From Candidatus Gastranaerophilales bacterium (GTDB lineage: Bacteria; Cyanobacteriota; Vampirovibrionia; Gastranaerophilales; Gastranaerophilaceae): a stretch of 8,107 nt of DNA. The notes beneath the pieces are model-generated. The model was not told the DNA's origin. It searched no databases and worked only from the letters and a program-made list of their open reading frames with translations. Every line of letters begins with the position of its first letter. Positions within the stretch are counted from its first letter, which is position 1. The position numbers and the translations under genes were made by a program. Where the stretch lies: contig CANQLK010000076.1 in assembly GCA_947624665.1 (NCBI GenBank), forward strand, positions 1 through 8,107, read 5' to 3'. Of the stretch, positions 1 to 6,065 are shown one piece after another.

Positions 1-4
1 TCTT

Positions 5-646
5 TTACCTCAATGATTTTATCGCTTCTTTTATGTCGCCGTATGAAAATACATAGTTCCCTGCTACAAGAGCATTCGCACCAAGCTCTTTACAGTATTT
101 AGCCGTTTCTTTGTTTATTCCGCCGTCTACTTCTATTATTAAATCTTTTTTTGCGAAAGATTTTATTTCTATGATTTTATTTGCACAATCGCTCATAAAT
201 TTTTGACCGCCAAACCCGGGTTCTACAGTCATTATTAATATTAAATCAATATCATTTATATATGGTTTTATTTCGTCAGGTTTCGTTTTTGGCTTTATGG
301 AAACACCTGCTTTTATGTTAAAAGATTTTATATGTTTTATAATATCTTCGGTTTTTTCTTTTGCAGCTTCAAAATGAAACGTAATAATATCGGAGCCTGC
401 CAATGCAAAGTCTTTAATATAATTTTCGGGATTTGATATCATTAAATGTACATCCAAAGGAATGTTTGAAACTTTTTTTAATGATTTTACAACAGGAGCG
501 CCTATTGTAAGGTTAGGAACAAAATGCCCGTCCATAACATCAACGTGAATCCAATCAGCATTGCCGTCTTCCAACCTTTTTATTTCATCTGCCAAATGTG
601 AAAAATCGCTTGATAATATTGACGGAGCTATTATTATATTATCCAT
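5..646 (-). CDS. rpe: Ribulose-phosphate 3-epimerase
   Basis: Interconverts D-ribulose 5-phosphate and D-xylulose 5-phosphate in the cytoplasmic pentose phosphate pathway. The 213-residue product is near the usual length of about 220 and is complete, with TAA at 5-7. It shows the TIM-barrel family signatures: APSILSSDF at residues 7-15, HVDVMDGHFVPN at 34-45, DVHLMI at 65-70, MTVEPGFGGQ at 139-148 and EVDGGI at 172-177. By family analogy His34, Asp36, His67 and Asp174 are the metal ligands, with the two Asp acting as acid and base. The segment GVSIKPKT at 114-121 has Lys where many members have Asn (GxxLNPxT). The ATG at 646 is preceded by GAGG at 653-656 with 6-base spacing, inside the end of rnc. 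The genes overlap by 8 bases, so it is the last visible gene of the pyrH operon. Only four bases follow its stop, so a terminator or further operon genes cannot be judged. Confidence 0.97.
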   Translation of the reverse strand: MDNIIIAPSILSSDFSHLADEIKRLEDGNADWIHVDVMDGHFVPNLTIGAPVVKSLKKVSNIPLDVHLMISNPENYIKDFALAGSDIITFHFEAAKEKTEDIIKHIKSFNIKAGVSIKPKTKPDEIKPYINDIDLILIMTVEPGFGGQKFMSDCANKIIEIKSFAKKDLIIEVDGGINKETAKYCKELGANALVAGNYVFSYGDIKEAIKSLR

Positions 647-1358
647 TGTTATCCTCTGTTATTCCCAAAACTTTTATTGCTTCAAGAGCTGCTTCTTTTT
701 CCGCTTCTCTTTTTGTTTTTGCTTTCCCTGTTCCTAATGCTTTTCCGTGATAATATACTGATGCTTTATATGTCTTATCATGGTCTTTTCCGCTTTCTTC
801 CTCTATTTTGTATTCGGGTAAATCCTTATTCCTAGCTTGTGTATATTCTTGAAGTATTTCTTTTGCGTTAAAATTCAGCATTTCCTTTTTTATGTCGACA
901 TCCGAATACAAATTCAATACAAAATTTTTAGCTTGTTCAAATCCGTTTGATTTATATACTGCACCCATAATTGCTTCCATTGTGCAGGCTATTATTGATT
1001 CTTTATCTCTTCCTCCGTTTTTTTCCTCGTGTTTGCCTATGTTTATATATTTATTTATTTCAAGCTTTAACCCGAGTGTGTATAGAAATTTATCGCTTAC
1101 AAGACAGCTTCTTATTTTTGTAAGCTCGCCTTCTGGAGAATTCGGGTATTTGTCATATAAATATTCACTAATTGTAATTCTAAGAACAGAATCCCCCAAA
1201 AATTCCAATCGCTCATAATCGGCTTCATTAAACAAATTCCGTTCAAAATTATATGACGGATGAGTTAATGCTTCATTCATCAACTCATCATTTTGTTTTT
1301 TTATATTCAGTTTTTTATATAATTTTTTTAAATCTTTTATTTTAGCTTCCGATAACAT
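639..1358 (-). CDS. rnc: Ribonuclease III with Asp-to-Cys change at a catalytic metal site
   Basis: Endonuclease for double-stranded RNA, which in bacteria processes rRNA precursors and some mRNAs. The 239-residue length is normal. The N-terminal RNase III domain spans roughly residues 8-155 and carries the signature YERLEFLGDSVL at 48-59. Glu52 and Asp56 match the first pair of catalytic carboxylates. A double-stranded RNA-binding domain follows at about 165-233 (KEILQEYTQ near the start; GTGKAKTKREAEKEAA near the end). The second catalytic motif reads ESIIACTMEA at 120-129, whereas E. coli has ESILADTVEA. Glu128 is kept, but the position of E. coli Asp114 is Cys125 (codon TGC). The fold and other residues are intact, so I call it a functional gene with altered metal coordination rather than a pseudogene. 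The ATG at 1358 lies 17 bases inside cdsA, with AGGA at 1368-1371 as ribosome binding site. It overlaps rpe by 8 bases downstream. Confidence 0.95.
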   Translation of the reverse strand: MLSEAKIKDLKKLYKKLNIKKQNDELMNEALTHPSYNFERNLFNEADYERLEFLGDSVLRITISEYLYDKYPNSPEGELTKIRSCLVSDKFLYTLGLKLEINKYINIGKHEEKNGGRDKESIIACTMEAIMGAVYKSNGFEQAKNFVLNLYSDVDIKKEMLNFNAKEILQEYTQARNKDLPEYKIEEESGKDHDKTYKASVYYHGKALGTGKAKTKREAEKEAALEAIKVLGITEDNNG

Positions 1359-2238
1359 TTAATAATTTCCTGATAAAATCTGCAGCCATGGGAATTGTCA
1401 GACCGCCCAATATGAAGAATTTAATATAATAATAAGCAAGCGGAACCGAAAATAAATAGCTGTCTGCTCTATCCAAAAAACCGCCATGCCCGGGAAGTGA
1501 GTGCCCCGAATCTTTAACACCCGCATCTCGTTTTATCAGTGATTCCGATAAATCTCCGAGCTGTGCCATTACTGTTACTATTAATGCCAATACGAATGCC
1601 TGATACAGTGATATATCTATCAGTTTCCCTATTATTAAACCTGTTATGATGGCACTAACAAGTCCAGCTATAGCTCCTTCTATTGTCTTTTTAGGGCTTA
1701 TAACGGGTGAAAGCTTGTGTTTTCCGTACTTTACCCCAAAATAATATGCCGATATATCCGTTACCATTATAACGAAAAATATAAACAGCAGAAAATACAA
1801 ACCTTGCCTGAATGTAAGGTTAAACAATGATACTTCAGGCCCCATTTGCCTTACCAAAAAGACGTGACAGGGCATCCAAGCTATCAGAAATCCCAATATT
1901 GTCGTTGCTACATTTGCTATATACGGTTGTCTGCCTCTGAAAAGTACGGCAAGGAATGAACCGATTGTTCCTATCAGTAATATTATCGGTAACAAACTGT
2001 CATATCCGCACGCCGATACCAGAATCATTGATATTGATATTATTATTATCACTTTAAAAAAAGGTAAAAACCCTTTGTTTTTAAGGATATCAACATACTC
2101 TTTTGCCGCAATCGATATAAAAATTATCAGGAGTGCCAATAACCATTTACCGCCTGCCAGTATGCAGGAAAATACTAACGCTCCCATAAAAAAGCCTGTT
2201 ATTATACGATTTTTAGCAAGTGTATCAAGTACTGCCAC
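1342..2238 (-). CDS. cdsA: Phosphatidate cytidylyltransferase (CDP-diacylglycerol synthase)
   Basis: Integral membrane enzyme that makes CDP-diacylglycerol from phosphatidate and CTP, the branch point for bacterial phospholipids. The 298-residue product is typical in length. It has hydrophobic segments at about 13-30, 32-46, 62-78, 82-100, 107-128, 146-167, 188-208, 211-228 and 261-285. The family hallmarks are clear: DISAYYFGVKYGKHK at 161-175, SPKKTIEG at 181-188, and the C-terminal signature running from Ser233 to Asp259, with KR at 236-237, KD at 242-243, PGHGG at 249-253 and DRAD at 256-259. The start is GTG. Its G is also the last base of the frr stop, giving a TAGTG junction at 2240-2236, which implies re-initiation coupled to frr. 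The nearest GAGG (2252-2255) is 13 bases away, rather far. An internal ATG at residue 18 would cut into the first membrane segment and is less likely. The uppS gene that commonly precedes cdsA is absent. Confidence 0.95.
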   Translation of the reverse strand: MAVLDTLAKNRIITGFFMGALVFSCILAGGKWLLALLIIFISIAAKEYVDILKNKGFLPFFKVIIIISISMILVSACGYDSLLPIILLIGTIGSFLAVLFRGRQPYIANVATTILGFLIAWMPCHVFLVRQMGPEVSLFNLTFRQGLYFLLFIFFVIMVTDISAYYFGVKYGKHKLSPVISPKKTIEGAIAGLVSAIITGLIIGKLIDISLYQAFVLALIVTVMAQLGDLSESLIKRDAGVKDSGHSLPGHGGFLDRADSYLFSVPLAYYYIKFFILGGLTIPMAADFIRKLLNVIGS

Positions 2239-2798
2239 TATACCGTTAAAACCTCTTTTTCTTTTTCTGCCGATTGTTCATCTGCAATTTTACTGTATTT
2301 ATCTGTTATTTTTTGTATTTTATCCTGATTATCCTTTACGATATCTTCCGAAAGGTTTTCTGCTTTTTCAAGTTTTTTCAGTTCGTCGGTCATATCACGT
2401 CTTATATTTCTGATTGCGACTTTTGTATCTTCACAAACCTTTTTTACATCTTTACATATTTCTTTTCTTTTATCGGTTGTAAGCGGTGGAAATGCTAGCC
2501 TTACCACTACGCCGTCGGAATTAGGATTTATTCCCAAATCTGCTTTTACTAATGCTTTTTCTATTTCTTTCAGTATAGATTTATCATAAGGTGTAATAAC
2601 AAGCGTTGTTCCGTCTTGTACACTTACTTGTGAAAGTTGTCTTAAGGGGGTCGGTGTTCCGTAGTATTCCACTAATACCTTATCAAGTATCATAGGGTTT
2701 GCTCTGCCCGTCCTGATGGATGCAAATTCTTTTTTCATCTGCCCTATAGCTTTTTCCATTTTCTCCGTACCTGTTGAAAGTATGGTTTCAACTGTCAT
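2238..2798 (-). CDS. frr: Ribosome recycling factor
   Basis: Works with EF-G to split post-termination ribosomes in the cytoplasm. The product is 186 residues, essentially the standard length of about 185. The two-domain layout is visible. A helical-bundle domain is made from residues 1-30 and about 105-186. The beta domain is inserted between them and includes RTGRANP at 29-35, VEYYGTPTPL at 43-52, TLVITPYDK at 65-73, and LGINPNSDG at 88-96. The conserved RNIRRD at 130-135 lies in the long helix facing the ribosome. The start is ATG, one base after the pyrH stop, with a strong GGAGG at 2804-2808. The stop is TAG, sharing its G with the GTG start of cdsA. Adjacency to pyrH is very widespread in bacteria and supports both calls. 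Confidence 0.98.
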   Translation of the reverse strand: MTVETILSTGTEKMEKAIGQMKKEFASIRTGRANPMILDKVLVEYYGTPTPLRQLSQVSVQDGTTLVITPYDKSILKEIEKALVKADLGINPNSDGVVVRLAFPPLTTDKRKEICKDVKKVCEDTKVAIRNIRRDMTDELKKLEKAENLSEDIVKDNQDKIQKITDKYSKIADEQSAEKEKEVLTV

Positions 2799-2799
2799 A

Positions 2800-3525
2800 T
2801 TAACCTCCTACATAAGTTCCTGTATTATCGCCTTTTAATATTTTTAAGATACTGCCTTTTGCCGCAAAATCAAATACTATTATTGGTATGGAATTTTGTT
2901 TGCATAATGCGCAAGATGCCGTATCCATAACTTTCAGACCTTTTACTATTATGTCATCATAGCTTATATTGTTGTATTTTTTTGCATTCGGATTAGTTCT
3001 CGGGTCATCCGAGTATACTCCGTCTACTCTGTTTTTAGCCATAAGGATAATTTCAGCACCTATCTCGGAAGCTCTTAGTGCTGCTGCCGTATCTGTTGTG
3101 AAAAACGGATTCCCTGTTCCTGCAGCAAATATAACAACTCTTGATTTTTCTAAGTGCCTTATTGCCTTAAATCTTATATACGGTTCTGCTATTTTGTTCA
3201 TGTCTATTGCTGTTTGAACTCTGCAATCAACGTTTATTTTTCTCAGTGCGCTTTGAAGTGCTATTGCATTCATTACCGTTGCCAACATTCCTATGTAATC
3301 GCCTGTTGCCTGATCCATTCCGTATTTTGCGGAATTTTTTACTCCTCTGAATATATTTCCGCCGCCTACTACTACTGCAATTTCGGCACCTGCTTCATAT
3401 CCTTCTCTTATTTCATTTGCTATCATTTCGAGCGGAATATGGTCTATACCAAACTCCTGACTCCCCATAAGCGCTTCTCCGCTTAATTTCAGCAATATTC
3501 TTTTATATTTTAATTCTTCTTTCAT
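2800..3525 (-). CDS. pyrH: Uridylate kinase (UMP kinase)
   Basis: Phosphorylates UMP to UDP with ATP, an essential step in pyrimidine nucleotide synthesis. It belongs to the bacterial hexameric amino-acid-kinase fold, unrelated to eukaryotic UMP/CMP kinase. The 241-residue length is standard. Motifs seen are KRILLKLSGEAL at 8-19 with the phosphate-binding Lys13, VVVGGGNIFRG at 51-61, GTGNPFFTTDTAA at 136-148, DGVYSDDPR at 168-176, and a C-terminal nucleotide-binding region around MDTASCALCKQ at 200-210. The ATG at 3525 gives the expected short lead before the KLSGE motif. The ribosome binding site is poor: only an AAGAG lies two bases before the ATG. It is the first gene of the pyrH-frr-cdsA-rnc-rpe operon, behind a probable promoter at 3558-3587. 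The last two Gly codons contain the ribosome binding site of frr. The rpsB-tsf pair that often precedes pyrH is not present. Confidence 0.98.
   Translation of the reverse strand: MKEELKYKRILLKLSGEALMGSQEFGIDHIPLEMIANEIREGYEAGAEIAVVVGGGNIFRGVKNSAKYGMDQATGDYIGMLATVMNAIALQSALRKINVDCRVQTAIDMNKIAEPYIRFKAIRHLEKSRVVIFAAGTGNPFFTTDTAAALRASEIGAEIILMAKNRVDGVYSDDPRTNPNAKKYNNISYDDIIVKGLKVMDTASCALCKQNSIPIIVFDFAAKGSILKILKGDNTGTYVGG
2804..2808 (-). promoter_or_regulatory. Ribosome binding site of frr embedded in pyrH
   Basis: A full GGAGG lies 5 bases upstream of the frr ATG. It is formed by the final Gly-Gly codons of pyrH, and the frr ATG begins one base after the pyrH TAA. This is the strongest ribosome binding site in the window and suits a protein needed in near-ribosomal amounts. 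Confidence 0.85.
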
Positions 3526-3557
3526 TTCTCTTGCCCAAAACTTATTTAATTATTTTT

Positions 3558-3587
3558 ATTATACCTTAATTTACCTTTAAATGTTTA
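3558..3587 (-). promoter_or_regulatory. Probable sigma-70-type promoter of the pyrH operon
   Basis: On the minus strand the -10 box is a perfect TATAAT (3563-3558). An 18-base spacer separates it from TAAACA (3587-3582), which matches the -35 consensus TTGACA at 4 of 6 positions. Transcription would start near 3551, giving a leader of about 25 bases before the pyrH ATG. The element sits in the 82-base gap between the MATE stop and pyrH, the largest non-coding stretch in the window. The surrounding DNA is so AT-rich that the -35 assignment is weak; the -10 is the main support. Confidence 0.6.
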
Positions 3588-3607
3588 AAAATTAAGTTTT
3601 TGTAAAT

Positions 3608-4945
3608 TTAAATATTTTTTGTCTTTAAAATTTTATATCTTTTTTTGGAAATGTATGCTTCTATTATTCCCAATATACAAAGTGATACTGCCAATGCTAT
3701 CCAATATCCCTTTAGTGAATATTTCAAATAATGTACAAATATTATTGCTACGGGCGCTCCTATAAACCAATAGCTTGCAAGCGTACATATTGATATCGTT
3801 TTAGTCATTTTAAAACCACGTAATATCCCTCCGTTTATGCATTGCATTCCGTCAAAAATTTGATATGCTGCTGCTACACTTATTATTGGCATCGCTATTT
3901 CCATTATTTCGTCATTATTTGTAAATATTCCTATAATCTGCTTGGGAAATAGCGCCAATATCATTCCCATTAAACTCATAAACCCTAATCCCGCAATAAA
4001 TGCACAGATTGAATAATTCTTTATTTCTTTTGGCATTTTCGCTCCGAAATAATATGATACTTTTACTGAAAGCGCCGTTGATATTGCCATTGGAACCATA
4101 TATGTTGTTGATGATATTGTTATTAATATACTGTGAACCGAAGCTAATATCCCTGATTCTCTTGCTATCAGTATGGTAATTATATTAAATGCCAAAAATT
4201 CCAGTGTTAAAGCTATACCTATCGGGATTCCTATTTTTATTACATTTTTCATATACAAAAAATCAATTTCATATTTTTTGTTCAGAAATTTATAAACGTA
4301 TAAGAAAATCATTAATCCCATAAAAGTTCTTGATAATAGCGTAGCTATGGCTGCACCTCTTGATCCCATCTCGGGAATTATTCCGAACCCGAATACGCAA
4401 ACTATATCGGATATTAAATTTACAAATACCGTTATTATTAATATTGCATTCGGTATGGTCACTATTTCATAAGCCTGTAAAAACTGCTTTATACCTTCAA
4501 AAAAGAATATCCCGAACATTGAAAATGAAACTATGGCTATATATTCTTCAATGTATGGTACCAGTTTCTCTTCAAAATTCATATATGGTATTAAGTATTT
4601 TGTAGAATAACATATAACCGTAAATATTATTGAAAGAAATAATGAAAATATCAGGGTAGAAGGCAGATATTTTTTTATTCTTTTTTTAGCTCCTCTCAAA
4701 TTTGATAAAATAATTGAAATAGCGGCAGCTATACCTATTCCAAAAATAAAAATGGTAAAAATAACGGAATTGGCGATACTTATTGCAGCAAGAGAATCTA
4801 TATTATATCTTGCCGTTACAAAAACATCGGTTGCCCCTATTAATGTATGTCCTAGATTTCCTAAAAATAAGGGTAATGCCAGTATAAATAAATCGATGAA
4901 GTATTGTTTTGTATTGCTTATATTAAGATTAAGGCATCTGAGCAT
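3608..4945 (-). CDS. MATE-family multidrug/organic-compound efflux transporter
   Basis: Cytoplasmic-membrane antiporter of the multidrug and toxic compound extrusion family, expected to use an H+ or Na+ gradient to export an organic substrate. With the start at 4945 it has 445 residues, normal for the 12-helix family. It begins a few residues before the first helix (FILALPLFLGNLGH). Further support comes from the first-half loop LRGAKKR, the PNAILIITVFVNLISD region of the middle helices, and the second-half motif DGMQCINGGILRGFK that resembles NorM (DGxQxxxxGxLRGxKxT). The frame stays open upstream to a TTG at 5020, but that longer form would overlap the radical SAM gene by 92 bases. Its extra residues are charged and unlike MATE N-termini, and it has no ribosome binding site. 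The ATG at 4945 overlaps the upstream gene by 17 bases, so the two are probably co-translated. The substrate cannot be told from sequence. Confidence 0.92.
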   Translation of the reverse strand: MLRCLNLNISNTKQYFIDLFILALPLFLGNLGHTLIGATDVFVTARYNIDSLAAISIANSVIFTIFIFGIGIAAAISIILSNLRGAKKRIKKYLPSTLIFSLFLSIIFTVICYSTKYLIPYMNFEEKLVPYIEEYIAIVSFSMFGIFFFEGIKQFLQAYEIVTIPNAILIITVFVNLISDIVCVFGFGIIPEMGSRGAAIATLLSRTFMGLMIFLYVYKFLNKKYEIDFLYMKNVIKIGIPIGIALTLEFLAFNIITILIARESGILASVHSILITISSTTYMVPMAISTALSVKVSYYFGAKMPKEIKNYSICAFIAGLGFMSLMGMILALFPKQIIGIFTNNDEIMEIAMPIISVAAAYQIFDGMQCINGGILRGFKMTKTISICTLASYWFIGAPVAIIFVHYLKYSLKGYWIALAVSLCILGIIEAYISKKRYKILKTKNI

Positions 4946-5996
4946 TTCCGGTTTCTCTAAGATGTTTATATTCTTCTTTATGCGAACGCATGTGGCTTGC
5001 TCTGTCATAAAATTCGACAAATTTCATTCCCAAATCTTTTGTCTTTTGCTCTGCATAGTCCAAAAGTTCGTATAAATCATCGGGAATTTCATATTTATGC
5101 TGTTCGTACCAACCGCCTTCAACGTCTAATACTACACTTTTTATGCCGACTTTATCTGTCAGTTCAAAAAATTTATCTATTTCTTCTTTATTATCGTTAT
5201 ATCCCGGATATATTATATATTTAGTTTTAACTTTGTATTTATTTTCGCCCTGTTTTGAGGTATATAATGCAAGATTTTCCCATACTTTGTTGAAATGGTT
5301 TACTCTTTTTATGTTGGTGTATGTTTCTGCGGTACCCGAGTCAACCGAAACAACAAGTGTTAATTTATCTTCTCTTAGTCCTCTTTCAATAGCGTTTGAG
5401 TATTTTACGCAAGATGAATGGACTCTGATATTATCGCATCCGCAATCTAAAAGCAGATTTAATAACGGCTCGAATTCAGGCAAAAGTGCGGGTTCACCGC
5501 CTCCAAAACCTATTTCTCCTCCGCCTCTTATTTTACCCATGTCGGCAAGCTGTTTTATTACGGGGTACATATTGTAATTTTTTCTTGTATTGAAAAAATC
5601 GGATTGTTCATTTGTAAAACAGTATTTACATTTGCAGTTACATTGTGTCCAGTGATTGAAAACCATATAATTGATATAGTCTTCATCATCCCATTCACGT
5701 TCTTTCAGAAAAATACAACCCTTGCAGCGTTCAAGAATTATTCCTTTTTTATTTAATTCTCTCATTTCTCTTTTTTGCTTAAAGAACTTTTTCCAGTCTA
5801 TAAGTTCTCCTTTGTAGTTATCAATGAGAATTTGCCTGCCTCCACCTTCATGACAGTTGAAACAGCACATTTTTATATCTTCATAGTCAACATTGAACCC
5901 ATGCTGAACGTATTCGCAGCTTACATATCTTTTGGGTTGGTTTTCTTCTCTTTCGGTGGTGTGACTGTCAAATAGTGATTTAAACTTCTCAAACAT
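4929..5996 (-). CDS. Radical SAM protein with cysteine-rich N-terminal extension
   Basis: The 355-residue product is a radical S-adenosylmethionine enzyme. The cluster-binding motif CX3CX2C is at Cys119-Cys123-Cys126 (CNCKCKYC), followed by FGGGEPALL at 164-172, the SAM-contacting GGEP motif. Later SVDSG at 217-221 and the YIIYPGYND strand at 260-268 fit the remaining partial TIM barrel. In front of the core, residues 27-94 carry Cys27, Cys44, Cys45, Cys48, Cys91 and Cys94. The section ends in a CKGC motif and resembles a SPASM-type auxiliary-cluster region, which in most family members follows the core instead. The spacing suggests an extra iron-sulfur or zinc site, but that is inference. 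The substrate is unknown. The ATG at 5996 has AAGGA at 6003-6007 with 6-base spacing. It is followed by an overlapping MATE transporter, hinting that the product or a related compound is exported. No precursor-peptide ORF is seen next to it. Confidence 0.9.
   Translation of the reverse strand: MFEKFKSLFDSHTTEREENQPKRYVSCEYVQHGFNVDYEDIKMCCFNCHEGGGRQILIDNYKGELIDWKKFFKQKREMRELNKKGIILERCKGCIFLKEREWDDEDYINYMVFNHWTQCNCKCKYCFTNEQSDFFNTRKNYNMYPVIKQLADMGKIRGGGEIGFGGGEPALLPEFEPLLNLLLDCGCDNIRVHSSCVKYSNAIERGLREDKLTLVVSVDSGTAETYTNIKRVNHFNKVWENLALYTSKQGENKYKVKTKYIIYPGYNDNKEEIDKFFELTDKVGIKSVVLDVEGGWYEQHKYEIPDDLYELLDYAEQKTKDLGMKFVEFYDRASHMRSHKEEYKHLRETGNAQMP
4954..4958 (-). promoter_or_regulatory. Weak ribosome binding site that sets the MATE start
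   Basis: AGAGA on the minus strand lies 8 bases before the ATG at 4945, with a further GGA directly next to the ATG. Neither is strong. However, the alternatives upstream (TTG at 5020, ATG at 5008) have no purine-rich site at a suitable distance. The site lies inside the last codons of the radical SAM gene, so ribosomes finishing that gene may supply initiation. Confidence 0.45.
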
Positions 5997-6024
5997 AATC
6001 TTTCCTTTAGAATTGCTTATATAT

Positions 6025-6053
6025 ATTATATTCTAAAAAAATTAATATGGATA
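6025..6053 (-). promoter_or_regulatory. Possible promoter of the radical SAM-MATE unit
   Basis: A perfect TATAAT lies on the minus strand at 6030-6025 in the 58-base gap before the radical SAM gene. A 17-base spacer would place the -35 at 6053-6048 (TATCCA, 3 of 6 matches). That hexamer overlaps the three bases just after the hisH stop codon. Predicted transcription would begin near 6018, about 22 bases before the ATG. The AT-rich setting raises the odds of a chance -10 box. Confidence 0.45.
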
Positions 6054-6065
6054 TTTATATATTAA
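6035..6065 (-). terminator. Weak terminator-like hairpin at the end of hisH
   Basis: On the minus strand TTAATAT (6065-6059) and ATATTAA (6048-6042) form a perfect 7-base inverted repeat with a 10-base loop, directly followed by seven T (6041-6035). The layout matches an intrinsic terminator. However, the stem is entirely A-T and begins inside the last hisH codons, so it would be unstable. It also overlaps the proposed -35 of the next unit. Treat it as tentative. Confidence 0.25.

Noticed and set aside
892..1218. 108-codon open frame on the plus strand
   Set aside because: It is antisense to rnc, without a family signature or a good ribosome binding site.
639..1358. rnc as a pseudogene because of the missing catalytic Asp
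   Set aside because: The frame is open at full length, both domains are well conserved, and it keeps a ribosome binding site and operon overlaps on both sides.
3154..3486. 110-codon open frame on the plus strand
   Set aside because: It is antisense to pyrH. Its Cys- and Tyr-rich translation is typical of a shadow frame of an AT-rich conserved gene.
3573..3602. Hairpin plus T run on the plus strand in the MATE-pyrH gap, read as a terminator
   Set aside because: The inverted repeat followed by TTTTT faces the plus direction, where there is no gene to terminate. On the minus strand no T tract follows it.
5143..5577. 144-codon open frame on the plus strand
   Set aside because: It lies entirely opposite the radical SAM gene. 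Its translation has no recognisable domain, and the opposite strand carries strongly conserved motifs.
5997..6054. Small precursor peptide gene for the radical SAM enzyme
   Set aside because: The 58-base gap is too short and too AT-rich to hold a convincing peptide with start, ribosome binding site and stop. None is seen in the 82-base gap after the MATE gene either.
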